A DNA stretch of 64,000 nucleotides from Locusta migratoria (GCA_026315105.1 CM048744.1:369161159-369225158), one strand, 5' to 3'; shown: positions 43,240 through 53,845, counted from the stretch's first letter. A program made the numbers and translations. Notes: generated by a model not told the origin, from the letters alone.

Positions 43240-43930
43240 GCTGGCCGTGCTGCGTGCTGCGTGGACCCGAACGCCAGATCCATCGTCCTGGAAATCGTAC
43301 ATCCAAAAATCTGCGAACTCTGTGACCAATGTGGTGTGGAGCACCATCGTGGAGGAACCACGTGTTATGACTTATGCCTAACGGAAAGTCTTCTAACAGC
43401 GTTGGTAGCAATGTTTCCTCTAGAAAGGTTCGGTAACAGTTACCAGTCAAATGCGCAGGTAACACAAGGGGCCCAGTAATGTAATCGTCGATCATACCCT
43501 CTACGTGGCGAGGATTGTCTACACATCACGTGTGCATGCTATGGAAATTAGCTATTCCGTCACGAGTGAAACACGCTTCATCTGAGACGAGTGTTTTGTT
43601 GACAAAATCATGCTGCGCACTGTGTAACAAAACCACTCGCGTCATGGAAGGGAATCTTGTTCTACCAATGCTTGTATGCGTTGAATGTCGTAAGGCCGCA
43701 GCCGTCCTCTTTCAAAGTGCGTTGAATGAGAGTGTGCGATACACCCACATGACGGACGATGCTTCTAGTACTCTGAGTAGGAGCCTCCTGGATGCGATCC
43801 AGAATTCTTTCCTGAGCTTCCAATGTACATTCGGCGCGTTGTGGGCCTCTGCCTTCTGTGTGGGGCAGTATAGAGCCAGTATCTCTCAATCTAACAAAAT
43901 TAAACACGTACTCGTAAGTTTTATTTTGTC
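43240..43930 (-). pseudogene. Mariner-like transposase pseudogene
   Basis: Minus strand in order: NFVRLRDTGSILPHTEGRGP and ERILDRIQEAPTQSTRSIVR, HVGVSHTLIQRTLKEDG (HTH domains, one frame 43907-43662). Then a decayed VNKTLVSDEACFTRDGIANF (first Asp), HTCDVDNPRHVEG, and ITGPLVLPAHLTGNCY, LLEDFPLGISHNTWFLHDGA (second Asp), GHRVRRFLDVRFPGRWIWRS. The segment with the third Asp is lost, and a short GCTGCGTGCTG tandem lies at its place (43230-43262). One frameshift near 43670. A dead copy, but the best-preserved transposase of this family in the window. Confidence 0.85.
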
Positions 43931-44302
43931 ATGATTTAACAAAAAAGGAAAGCATATCAGAAGATACGTTTCGCAAACAGACGAAAATTAAAAAAGGTAC
44001 AGATAACTACTGTAATTTATTAAGAAGTAAATGCATAATAATCGAGTGGAATTAGAGAATTACAATAACACAAACCTTTGGTGAACAGCAGCAACTGTCT
44101 CTCGTGCAGGAAGTCATCGTTGTGTGAAGCGTTCTCCACAAATTCTTACAACTGCCCTCGCAACACATTATGCCTCACCATAAATTAATCCTACGTTGCA
44201 TAAAATTTTATTTTGGCGCAAAAAAAGGTAGAAAATGTTCACCTATGCAGGGGGGAAAAATATAACTCATTTAACAATATGAAAGTCATTATTTTCTGTT
44301 GC

Positions 44303-44520
44303 AAAAAAAAAAAAAAAAAAAAAAAAAATGAAATGTTTGTATAGCTTATGGGACTTAACTACGTGGTCATCAGTCCCTAAGCTTACAAACTACTTATGAA
44401 GTAGCTAACACTAAGGACGGCACAAATATCCATGCCCGAGGGGGGATTCGAACCACCGACCGTAGTGGACGTGCAGACCGTGACTGGCGCGCCTCAGTCC
44501 CCTCTGCCACCGCGGCCGGC
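44303..44520 (-). mobile_element. SINE1, minus strand, next to an A tract
   Basis: Plus strand: an A run of about 27 (44303-44329), then AATGTTTGTATAGCTTATGG, the B-box complement GGATTCGAACCACC and CACCGCGGCCGGC. A short CTGTTGC occurs on both sides (left before the A run), a possible duplication. Confidence 0.87.
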
Positions 44521-45802
44521 TTACCTGTTGCCATTGTCAACATGCATTTAGACCTAAGTCACTCTGTAGGAAAATATTGGTATCTGACATGTTTTCTACT
44601 CCGATTAGATGTCTGTAACATAATAAAAATTTTGTACTTGACAGAAGTCGTATCAGTTTGTAAAGACATTAATGCTTAACAGTGAGTAAAATCCGCTGGA
44701 GCGCTCTTTGTTGCATTTCTCCTCAAGTCATAACTGCGCTGCCTTCCATGGAGGAAACGATCCACTAAATGCTTAGAACAGAACCCAATGTATACTATAT
44801 GCATGGTGTTGCCATCTGTCAACAAGAAGTATGTCTGAAAAAGTAACGAAAATTTACGTTGCAAACGGCAACACCATGCAGTGTAGGGTTAAATGAATAC
44901 CGCATAGTCCAGCAGCAGTAAACCTCCCATCCTATCAGTTAACAGAGCTGCAATAACGACTGCACAGGTTACTCGACGACTGTCGCCGCTCGGCATTTAA
45001 CCACAGTCTAAAACAGACAGTCGCGAAACTCAGTAGGGGAAAAATGCAACCATTTGACAGCTGAAGCGATACTAGCGCTTCAAGCGGCTGGGTAGCAAGC
45101 TCAGTAGCAGAAAATGGCACTACCGAAACCAAGAATTTATTATTCATTATTGCTGTTGTTTATATATTTCATAGGCATTAAACGTGGTACTGTACTTCGT
45201 GACACAAATACGAAAACATTATTAAACGAAAATCCCGTTTCCTGTTGATGTCAGTTTGTAATAATAACATGCCAGTGCATTGTATACATACGGCTCACAC
45301 TCGCGCGGTCGTAATCATAACATCCAAAATTGGTTTAAGACAATAAGCGAATTGTAACCTGGTGTTTTTAAGTTCCAAAGCAACTGATTTATATAATGTA
45401 TTGGTACGTAGTTTCACGTTCCACATTTTTTTCTGTAGATTTTGAACATCTTAATAGACTAAGTGTTTCGTCTTATAAAATCTCTTTCGCTTTATTCTTG
45501 CTCAGATGGCTTGCATGTGCCGTTCCTGTCATGTTTTCATCGTACCTACTCCCCAGAAATGTAAAGGTATTGTAAATCTTTAAGAATCTTTTCCTCCTAA
45601 AATCTCAGTTTGTCTGTACATGTTAAACTACAGTTAGTTACGTTTTATTTTACATTTTGTACAAACAAATCCCTATAAACTTTCGACTATCATTGCTGCA
45701 TCACCAATAGTAGACTACTGTGCAAAAGTTTGTTTTGACCTCCACAAACCCATCAGTAGACTATCAAAAATAGCTTTTAAGAAAAATACTGAGTTAGTTA
45801 CC

Positions 45803-45863
<61 letters not shown>

Positions 45864-46370
45864 ATACACAATTAAAATTTAACACACTTTATTCTATCCT
45901 ACAATGTAAGAGCTTTTCATATTTGAGAAAATTTACATTTTCTTACTTTTCCTCTAACTACAATATATCGCGCCGCAATAAGCTCCGAAATGCAGTAGCA
46001 TTTTAAACGTGTCGTTCGACTCCATATCTAATCCACAATGGTTTCTCGTCTCTCGGTATGTTCTTACGACCCGGCCGCTTGGCAGCGCTGCAGTCGCCAG
46101 GTTGCAGAAAACTACCGGGAGTTTCATGACTCTTTATGTTAGACTCTGGTTTAACAGTGACGCAGCCACTCAGGCCGCAGTTGCCTCTGTTTCTGTTTAC
46201 GATTCACGCTCGCTATATCAATAGGCGCAGCGGGCAATAACACGAACCGATTGCTTACGTACTTACACTGCCAAGTGTCCACTTTTCCCAAAAAAGATTG
46301 TCCCGAGACGTGACGCTTTTTTTCTGGGACAACCGTAGGAAATACGCAAGCATGTTACCAGACGTTTTTG
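44521..46370. other. Interior of the large mariner, no gene; (TC)n tract
   Basis: AT-rich. GGTGTTGCC (44810) and GGCAACACC (44867) form a small inverted pair. The TTTTATTTTGGCGCAA...GTAGAAAATG motif at 44200-44240 recurs at 57313-57352. A CTCTCT microsatellite is at 45805-45862. Confidence 0.5.
45805..45862. repeat. (TC)n microsatellite, about 58 bp
   Basis: CT dinucleotide repeat with one TT interruption. Confidence 0.95.
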
Positions 46371-46432
46371 TCAAGCACACCGAGATGTACCATCTGTAAA
46401 ATTTTGGCGGCTTATACCGTTTGCACCATGTA

Positions 46433-46760
46433 TACTGTGGAAAGCAGCGGTCCTATAACACTCCCATGGGGCACGTCTGAGACCACTGTAACGTCTGAAG
46501 ACTTCCTCCGTTGATATGTATATGTTAGTCGTTCGTTGCACATTGATTTCTGGAGTCATGTCGCGCAGTATTGTTTGCATGTTGGCAGTGACAACCGTAA
46601 GCAAGGTAGCTGCACTCGTTATCCGTGGTGAAAAGTAGTGCCTGTAACCTGCTCTTCTCGATGGTCTCTTGACACTGTGAGTCTCGGAATATTGAATTCC
46701 CTAGTGATTCTCGACAAGGAATGTCCCATTTGTCTGGCTCCAACTACCATTTCGCGTTAA
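46433..46760 (-). pseudogene. LINE RT fragment, proximal half, minus strand
   Basis: Minus strand: DKWDIPCRESLGNSIF, then SSDVTVVSDVPHGSVIGPLL and STVY (RT box B: SGVPQGSVLGPLLF). The STVY end meets the mariner TA, and INELIDNIGS resumes at 42668 on the other side, restoring the expected order. Confidence 0.8.
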
Positions 46761-46833
46761 ATGTTTGTTTCTTTCCATCGTACAGCCTTAATCACGTCGA
46801 AACCAAAAACAAATATTTCAGCTGTTAACTACA

Positions 46834-47300
46834 GCATGTTTCAGGAGAAATAGCAAATATTTTAGGAGATGGTGATAAAGACGAATTGCGATTAAAATTC
46901 CCTATAACATGTCTCCAATTTTTATTGGCTACAGAGATAAATCTCTTAATATGTAGCCCAAACAAACTTTAGGCTCATGAAAATTTCGATATTGTGACTG
47001 ATTCTTCCGTCGGTTCTTGGTAGATCATCACATTTACTTTTATTTAAATAGCCGTTTTTCAACGTACTTTAAAGTCTCAGGATGACCTGGTAAGCCGAAA
47101 ACCGAATAGCTAAGTGGAAATGAACTTGTACAATATACACGAAATTGTACTTTGAAGTCAGTATGACGTTGTTCTACCAAGACCGATGGAAAAAAATCAG
47201 TGAAAATGTCTTCATTTACATGTGCCCCAAGTTTGTTTGGCTTCCACATTAACAGCTAAATCTCTGTACTCAATAAAAATTGTACACATGTTATATGAAA
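46834..47300. mobile_element. Foldback MITE, family F, second copy
   Basis: GTTTCAGGAGAAATAGCAAA start, then CAATTTTTATTGGCTACAGA...CCCAAACAAACTTT. This is mirrored by AAGTTTGTTTGGCTTCCACA...CTGTACTCAATAAAAATTG at 47231-47282. The CCG.CGGTTCTTGGTAGA block is mirrored as TCTACCAAGACCGATGG. Same family as 32692-34085. Confidence 0.78.
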
Positions 47301-47640
47301 TTTGTACTCTTAAGACAGCCTGTCAAACAACTACATTCCGCTGAGCAGGAGAGAAGTACACATTTCTCAAACAAATTGGCGACTTGGCTCCCTTCCTCAG
47401 CTGGCTCCCCCACTCGGTCGTCTACGCATGCGCGAAGCACTTCCATACGCGTTACAATAGGATCCGTCCTATTCCGTCTACCAGCGATCGTATGCGCGCA
47501 TCTTGTGCAAGTGGACGCGTCTACACGGTACGTGGCCGGTGTGTAATATTGTAAGCTCTCACTTCCCGTGTAGAAAAGACTTAAGGAACACGTAGAACAC
47601 ACAGTTCGCGAGGTATGACGTCATAAGCAATGAGATGCTA
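47301..47640. other. Unassigned; CATGCGC-containing GC-rich patch
   Basis: Opens frames on both strands (47280-47602) with no motif. CTACGCATGCGCGA at 47423 resembles an NRF-1-type promoter element. Confidence 0.3.
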
Positions 47641-48180
47641 GAAAAACTATTACATCACGCGACAATGTTGCATATTTCCTCATATATCACTCTATCGATT
47701 TAAACCATATTCGATACACATATTCCTTACCCTTGGGTGTTGATGCATAGTTAATAATCACATACGACACTCGGTTCAGGAGATATGTCATAAACAGTAG
47801 GAATCGGAAAAAAACTGCCACATAATGCAACGAGACTTTATTCATACACTGTATGAGAATGAGAGTGTTTAGCGACTTCAACAAACATTAAAAATAATAT
47901 CAAACAATTATTACATTTTTTCTTGCTGACACCACAGTAAAATGATGAAATAAAAAACGTTTCTGCCTTCCTACTTTCCGCTGTTCCTGGACTAAAACTA
48001 CGACATTCCGTATGGCGTTACCATTTATAATTTTTACACTACAGATTGTAACTACAGGAAATCTTGCAGACAGTATACTCACACATATAGGTGAATGTAT
48101 CTTCAAAACTGTATCACAGTACGATTCTTAGTTCATGAGATATGAGTACATAAACTGTTACGTTCACGGAAAACCGCCCT
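47640..48180 (-). repeat. Modular dispersed repeat (family M), minus strand
   Basis: Minus-strand blocks shared with 53840-54210 and 62720-63645: CTCATGAACTAAGAATCGTA-type, a CTGTCTGCAAGAT segment, TAATAAATTGTAA-like/ATAAATGGTAACG with CATACGG, and CCTGAACCGAGTGTCGTATG. Noncoding. Confidence 0.6.
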
Positions 48181-48316
48181 ATCACGCACCAAGTTCTTTT
48201 AATGTATTACTTCTTTACTACTAATTGTATTCGCAACAGATTTTACACACATACAGTACTTATACAAATGAAATTATACAATTGTACAACCTATAGCTCA
48301 ATAAATATAAGATCCT

Positions 48317-48521
48317 TCCGCCGCGGCGGAGCGGCCGAGCGCATTGAGGCGCTATGCTACGATGCGCGAGGCCATTCCCCGTCGGGGGTTCGAATCCCCC
48401 TTTGGGAATGTATGTTTGTGCCGTCTTTAGTATAACCTAGTTCATAAGTCGTTTGTAAGTTTAGTGACTCATGACCTTGCAGTTGAGTCCCATAATCTCT
48501 ACAAACATTTGAAGACATTTG
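48317..48521 (+). mobile_element. SINE1, variant head (subfamily b)
   Basis: Head CCGCCGCGGCGGAGCGGCCG, then AGCGCATTGAGGCGCTATGC, B box GGGGGTTCGAATCCCCC. AGATCCT at 48310-48316 and 48522-48528. It shares its diagnostic head with 1933-2129 and differs there from the common SINE1 copies. Confidence 0.9.
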
Positions 48522-48528
48522 AGATCCT

Positions 48529-48960
48529 ACGAATTTCATTAGTCATTTATATTTTGATTACTACCTTTGTTTGTTTGGATACTGCACTTATAATTTTGTA
48601 CATTATGCAAGAAAGCCTTATTTCTTAAAATATTCTCCCATGAAACTAACATGTTTTTAGAAGAAAAAAGGAAATTAACAGAGAGGGGGGGGGGAGAGGA
48701 GAAGACTACTAACTCAAGGCTAGAATCAATAAATAACTACCCGGGCAAAGCTGGGTTTGTACATATAGGTATCCCGGGACCCTTATCACCACAGTGTAAA
48801 TAGGCGTAGAAACTGCGTTGGACTGTGCGATCCACTACGAGACAAATGAGTGCGAGTTACTGTTTGCTTACGATACGTAGGACTGGAAAGGTGAGCCAGC
48901 TTGAGCCAGGATTTGGGGCAGCACGTGGCTTAAAGGAAATGTCTCGGCAGCGACACATGT
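48529..48960. other. Unassigned; G-run and TE-like tail
   Basis: A run of Gs at about 48685 and CTACCCGGGCAAAGCTGGGT at 48738, which resembles the 3' end of the dispersed repeat family at 53195 and 61211. Confidence 0.4.
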
Positions 48961-49147
48961 TCCGTGTCAGCGAGCTGCGGCTATAAGGGCAGACGTGGAG
49001 CGTGCCTCTGCAAACAGGCCGTCGCGGCGGCTCGGCACACTTCCGTCGCTCAGCGCGCCCTCCTGCAACATTGACGCGGCCCTGTCAGTTCGCCCCACAC
49101 GCCACGTCTGCCGCCGCTCAAAGCGCTTCCGTGAGCCCTCTCGACAG
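48960..49147 (+). promoter_or_regulatory. Candidate TATA promoter and GC-rich leader
   Basis: GCGGCTATAAGGGC holds a good TATA box at 48980-48986 in a CpG-rich 200-bp patch. A possible donor GACAGGTATTT lies at 49147. The open frame 49002-49445 runs into a SINE and is not credible as a protein. It could equally be a GC-rich repeat. Confidence 0.35.
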
Positions 49148-49324
49148 GTATTTCGTAAGCACAGGCCAACGGCCGAGTAACCGCTGTGCGCCCCGTTTGA
49201 CAACGACCTCCTTTCAGTACCTTAGACTGTCGAAATCTGTCATTAATAAACATAACGAATGGTCGCAGCACTGGTTCAGTGAACCCCAGAAAATAAAGCT
49301 CGTCGTGAAAGAAAAAGACGACGA

Positions 49325-49465
49325 CGACAACAACAACAACAACAGCCGAGCGGTCTGGAGTGCCACGTTACGGATCGCGCAGCCTCCCGCATCGGAGGTT
49401 CGAATCCTCACTCGGACATGGATGTGTGTGTTGTCCTTTAATTAGTTTACGTAGCTTATAAGTTC
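49325..49465 (+). mobile_element. SINE2-type fragment, plus strand
   Basis: After (GAC/AAC)n, AGCCGAGCGGTCTGGAGTGC gives an A-box-like head and GGAGGTTCGAATCCTC a B box, ending CCTTTAATTAGTTTACG. The tail is truncated. Confidence 0.75.
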
Positions 49466-49470
49466 AAAAA

Positions 49471-49785
49471 TCAAATGTTTTTAATTCTATCGGACCAAAC
49501 TGCTTGGTCATTAGTCCGTAGCTTACAAACTACTTAAACAAATCAAATGTTTGTTAAGCTTATGGGACTTAACTACAGGGTCATCAGTCCCTAAACTTAC
49601 TTATGAACTACTTACGAACTAGGACGGCACAAATATCCATGCCCGAGGGGGGATTCGAACCCCCGACCGTAGTACTACTTAAACTAAACTAACCTAAGGA
49701 CAACACACACACCCATGCCCTAGTTTGTAAGTCTATGTCCAAAGTAGTTTGGTCCCATACAATTACAAACATCTGAACATTTGAA
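49471..49785 (-). mobile_element. SINE2, minus strand, interrupted and rearranged
   Basis: TTTTTAATTCTATCGGACCA...CAAACTACTTAAAC, then after a SINE1 insertion ACTACTTAAACTAAACTAAC...CCATGCCCTAG. It then joins a short inverted SINE tail reading TTTGGTCCCATACAATTACA at 49748-49780. Confidence 0.8.
49540..49673 (-). mobile_element. SINE1, minus strand, 5' truncated, inside SINE2
   Basis: The SINE1 3' two-thirds end at GACCGTAGT. Perfect duplication ACTACTTAAAC at 49529-49539 and 49674-49684, which is SINE2 sequence. So SINE1 was still mobile after this SINE2 landed. Confidence 0.92.
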
Positions 49786-49899
49786 AAAAAAAGCAAATAA
49801 ATAAATAAAATGAAAAGTGTTTTTAAACCATCATTTTTCGTTTCTTTTTTTTTCTATCAGATCATTTCATATGTACATTCAAAGTATTTTTATCGCATG

Positions 49900-50100
49900 G
49901 CAGTGGCGTATTCGGGGGGGAGGGGCTGTTGGGTTGAAGCCCCCTCCCCAGACCCTCCTGGAGGCCCCTCTCCCCCGCCCAGACATTGCTGCAGCCTCCC
50001 CTAGAGAGAAAGGAGAAAGAAAAAAAAAAGTCATCATTCCTCCAAATATAATGGCGCAGCCCCCCATTTTTATTATTTTTGTTTTATTTATTTATTTCTA
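49900..50100. repeat. Possible hAT-like end, low confidence
   Basis: CAGTGGCGTATTCGGGGGG at about 49901 resembles hAT-type termini starting CAGTGGCG. No matching inverted end was found, so this stays tentative. Confidence 0.25.
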
Positions 50101-50500
50101 AATCACGTCAGCTTGGTGATTGACCTCAGTCCCCACCAGACCACGATCCTGGACACGGGACTGTCGCATGGGAAACATATTACGTCGCGGAGACAGCACG
50201 CATACGAGTCGTAGCGCGGCCGCCTAATATAGGCGGCAGTGGCCGTAGCATTGCAATGCGCATGCGCAGCTGAGGTTCAAATTCTCTTCTGAAGCCTTGA
50301 AGGCAGCATCTGGGCGCTCCCGCGGCAGGGTGGGTCGACGGGAAACGCCGCTTTTAACATTGGGGTTGAAACTGGCAGACAGACAGCTTCTGGCGGCTCC
50401 GCCTCTGGCGGCTAAGCAGGAATGGTCCCGAAACAAAGGCAATGGAGCTGCTGCCCACCTCGCCTTGCGCATGGGCAAATCATCTATGAAGGCAACATCC
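50101..50500. other. GC-rich patch with NRF-1-like palindrome
   Basis: TGCGCATGCGCA at about 50255-50266 is a perfect NRF-1-type site, a common promoter element in animals. Frames of 84 and 151 codons cross the patch on opposite strands without motifs. Promoter use is unproven. Confidence 0.35.
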
Positions 50501-50659
50501 GCCCTTCAAATTTGTTTCTGGCGCGTTGAAGATTCATCAAAAACACGTCATGTATGGAAAAATTACTTGAAACTATTAATTAACGAAGCATACACTGTAA
50601 AACCCTTCAGAATACCTAATATGAATAATAATACAGTCACTGCTTTCCAACTAACAAGA

Positions 50660-50730
50660 CTAGCCGTGTGGTTAGCGCCATCCCGTTCTGGTGTTAATGG
50701 TAGTGGGTTCGAGCCTAACAGCAAGCATTT
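50660..50730 (+). repeat. tRNA-like SINE head or tRNA pseudogene
   Basis: TAGCCGTGTGGTTAGCGC fits an A box and GTGGGTTCGAGCC a B box, about 38 bases apart. There is no clean acceptor stem or anticodon arm, so a SINE head is more likely than a tRNA gene. The sequence is unlike SINE1-3. Confidence 0.5.
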
Positions 50731-50759
50731 TTTAATCCAGTCTTATTTATAACAGATAC

Positions 50760-51115
50760 TGCCACATATATTTGGACGTTTATGCTAATGTGTCGCGATT
50801 TTGATGGTAAAAGATATTGATACAAATATTTAACTGTTTGAAAAGAGATATGGGGGAGAGCAGCCTTTGTGCATGCCTAAGGTTAGGAGAGGGTGCTGCT
50901 TACAGTGACACGTGGCCCGAAGGCAGCTTTTCTCTTCATTAATTTTGTTACAGTTACTTAACACTGTAATCAGTTACTGTTTCTTAGTGTTCATGTGCAT
51001 ATTCAAATGTCCTTAGTGTTTATTATCAAAGAAAAACGAACAACGTTCATTAACTTTTCAATACAAATTTCTCACTTTTAAGCGCTTGCGGGAGGGGGGG
51101 GGGTGAGGGGGAGGG
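50760..51115. other. No gene; G-rich run near 51090
   Basis: GGGAGGGGGGGGGGTGAGGG at 51091-51110 immediately precedes the LINE copy; otherwise AT-rich. Confidence 0.45.
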
Positions 51116-51130
51116 CATGAAAGGGATGCA

Positions 51131-52212
51131 GTGGTTGGAAAGGGAGTAAGACAGGGTTGTAGCCTTTCTCCAATGTTATTCAATTTTTACTTTGAGCAAG
51201 ATGTAAAGGAAAGCAAGGAGAAATCTGGAGAAGGAATTAAAGTTCAAGGCGAAGAATTAAAAACATTGCGTTTTGCTGACGACACAGTAATTCTGTCAGA
51301 GACAGCAAAGGACCTGGAAGAGCAGTTGAACGGAATGGACAGTGTGCTGAAAGGTGCATATAAGATGAACGTTAACAAGACTAAAACAAGGGTAATGGAG
51401 TGTAGTCCAAGAAAATCAGGTGATGCTGAAGAAATTAGATTAGATAACGAAACAATAAAGGAGGTAGATGAGTTTTGTTACTTGGGCAGTAAAATAACAA
51501 ATGACGGTCGCAGTACAATGTTCAAATGTTTGTATAGTCTATGGGACTTAACTACGGGGTCATCAGTCCCTAAACTTACAAACTACTTATGAACTACTTA
51601 CGAACTAGGACGGCATAAATATCCATGCCCGAGGGGGGATTCGAACCCCCGACTGTAGTGGCCGTGCAGACCGTGACTGGAGCGCCTTAGTCACCTCGGC
51701 CACCGCGGCCGGCGTCGCAGTACAGAGGATATAAAATGCAGAATGGCAATGGGTAGATAAGCGTTCTTGAAAAAGAGAAATTTGTTAACTTCGAATATTG
51801 TTTTAAGCCTAAGGAAGTCCTTTCTGATGGCATTTGTGTGGAGTGTTGCCTTGTATGGCAGTGAAATATGGACGACAAACAGTGCGGACAGGAAGAGGAT
51901 TGAGGCTTTTGAAATATGGTGCTACAGAAGAATGCTGAAGATTAGGTGGGTGGATCGCATAACTAATGAGGACGTACTGAACAGAATTGGGGAGGAAAGG
52001 AATTTCTGGCATATCTTGACTAAAAGAAGGGATCGATTGGTAGGACACATTCTTAGACATCAAGGAATCGTGAATTTAGCATTGGAGGGAAGTGTGTGGG
52101 GTAAAAACCGCAGAGGAAGACCAAGAGATGGATACAGTAAGCAGATTCAGACAGATATAGGTTGCCGTTCTTATGTGGAGTTAAATAGGCTTGCTCAGGA
52201 TAGGGTATTGTA
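51131..52212 (+). pseudogene. LINE RT and C-terminal domain, disrupted by SINE1
   Basis: Before the SINE: GKGVRQGCSLSPMLFNFYFE (box B), KTLRFADDTVILSETAKDLE (box C with intact FADD), NKTKTRVMECSPRK and EVDEFCYLGSKITNDGRST. After it: KCRMAMGR, a stop, AFLKKRNLLTSN, LMAFVWSVALYGSEIWTTNS, IEAFEIWCYRRMLKIRWVDR, LVGHILRH and RRGRPRDGY, ending at a stop near 52212. Apart from the SINE and one stop the frame is open, suggesting recent activity. Upstream RT and endonuclease are missing. Confidence 0.9.
51518..51713 (-). mobile_element. SINE1, minus strand
   Basis: Full-length; perfect duplication GTCGCAGTACA at 51507-51517 and 51714-51724, with the LINE codons resuming after the duplication. Confidence 0.94.
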
Positions 52213-52533
52213 GAGAGCTGCATCAAACCAGTCTCCGGACTGAAGACCACAACAACAACAACATCATTTGCAAAATGTAATCGAACAATGCTTGTTACCT
52301 GTATCACATGTGCTTCAGTTTTTCAGAGGTTAGATCACGTGACGCAGTAATTCACCCAAAATTACGTGGTTGCGGCGAAAACGAGAGCAGGGGTCATTTC
52401 AGGTCACACGTGTAAGCAAACGCATGCAACCGTGCTTAGTCGCGCTGCATCACGCACGGTGGCGGAGTGTCTGTTGTTGCTCGCGTGTTAAAACAGTGGC
52501 CAGATTTGAGGCGTATATATAAGCTTCTTAAAT

Positions 52534-53160
52534 ACAGGGTGTTCGGAACTTCGAGTTACGAACTTCTATGTTTACAAAGGCCTAATAAATTTGTAAGCAA
52601 ATAAATCTCTTGAATCTGTTTCTATGACTATCGAATGTTACCATATTTTACGATGTTCTGATAACTTCGACATTTGGAAGGTGATTAGTAAGAAAGAGTG
52701 GTCTTTTATTTTATGTATCTCAAAGAAAGCGATGCTATTTCAGAATTTTCTGTCTCCATATCGATCTCTGAAATTAGTGCATTCTTACCTCATTCAGTTT
52801 TCAGATGAGTCCTGGTTCCATTTACACGGGTATGTTAATTTTCAAAACTGTCGACATTGAAGTGCCGAAAGGCCAATTCAGTTTCATGATGAACTCCTTT
52901 ACGACCAGAAAAGGGAGAGTGGTGCGCAGTTAGTGGTGAAAAATAGTAGACCCATTTTTTAATGATACTATTAACAGTCAATCAATTGCGCAAACGTTTT
53001 GCAACCGTTTTTAATGAACTTAGTGAAAGAGTACGAAGCTTTGTATTTTTTCCAACAAGATTCAGCAACGGCTCATATAGCCAATGTTTCTTTGCATGCA
53101 AATCTTGAAGTGTTCTATGACAGAGTCATCAGAAGTAATATCGGGCCCGCTCGAAGTCTC
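52534..53160 (+). pseudogene. Mariner transposase remnant with one TIR end
   Basis: CAGGGTGTTCGGAACTTCGA at 52534 is a mariner-type end. From 52795: FSDESWFHLHGYVNFQNCRH (first Asp), ERPIQFHDELLYD, then FFQQDSATAHIANVSLHANL (second Asp) and EVFYDRVIRSNIGPARS. The third Asp block and the right TIR are missing because a dispersed repeat begins at about 53195. Frameshifts and stops are present. Confidence 0.75.
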
Positions 53161-53194
53161 GAATAATAGGAAACTTCCTGCAAAAGATGTTGCT

Positions 53195-53845
53195 GACAGA
53201 GTAAATCCATACTACTATTATAAATGCGAAAGAAGCTCTGTCTGTTACTCTTTGACGACTAAGCCGCAAAACCGATGTTGATTAAACTGAGTATGGAGAT
53301 AACTTGAACGCTGATTTAAAGTATATAACTCGAAATATGGAACATATGAGCATCAAAGTTTCTATTATAACTTCTGAGACTCTTGAACCTTCCATGGAAA
53401 AGCTATTTGTTCTTTGGGTTATTACATTTATTAGAATACTTTTGAGGCTCGATATGTTTCCCAGTACGATTCAACATAGTGAATACAATACTTATACATG
53501 ACGCCAACGTCTTCAAATCGCCGCACTGATTTCGAAGACATTTTAATTCTTCATAATTTACACGTTGTATAATGCATAGCTTCTTCATTCAGCGGTTTAC
53601 TGATGATGTAACAAACAGAGTTCCTTTTCGTATTTAATAATACCTTTATTTTCATCTCGATTAAGAAGGACAGTGTTTACCGTCATTCTACTGACGATTA
53701 TTTAAACCGTACAGTTCGAAACTTTTGGCTTCTCCTGAAGATCCTAGTCATAACGTAAGCACAAAGTTGCAAAATTATTGGTTTTTTAGAAGTTTGCAAG
53801 AATATTACGCGAGCGTAGCCTTGGGTAAATCTAGTATGTAATAAA
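53195..53845 (+). repeat. Dispersed repeat (family D), about 650 bp, one full copy
   Basis: Starts ATACTACTATTATAAATGCG then CTCTGTCTGTTACTC, and ends TACGCGAGCGTAGCCTTGGGTA AATCTAGTA. A second copy, inverted, starts CTAGCTTTTACCCGCGGCTT at 61211 and reaches its TATAATATTGTAAATGTGAA end near 62630. Noncoding as far as I can see. Insects have abundant repeats with these end sequences; class uncertain. Confidence 0.6.

Larger units (their letters stand above)
42671..46430 (-). mobile_element. 3.76-kb mariner-like element inside a LINE
   Basis: TIRs of about 62 bp: CAGGGTGTAAACGGTATAAG at 42671 and the inverse of CTTATACCGTTTGCACCATG ending at 46430, continuing through CC.CAAAATT and TGTCTTGAC-like sequence. 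TA lies on both sides. Transposase pieces are on the minus strand at 43240-43930. Two SINE1 copies and other repeats inflate the interior. Confidence 0.87.
51120..52260 (+). mobile_element. RTE-like LINE 3' half with intact 3' end, split by SINE1
   Basis: 5' truncated within RT at about 51120. The 3' end is CAGTCTCCGGACTGAAGACC followed by an (ACA)n-type tail at 52243-52262. A SINE1 at 51518-51713 splits the coding region cleanly. This is the least decayed LINE in the window. Confidence 0.9.

Noticed and set aside
49002..49445. 147-codon frame as a protein gene
   Set aside because: Runs from a GC-rich patch through a trinucleotide run into a SINE2; no domain.
50297..50752. 151-codon frame as a protein gene
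   Set aside because: Crosses a tRNA-like SINE head and has no motif.
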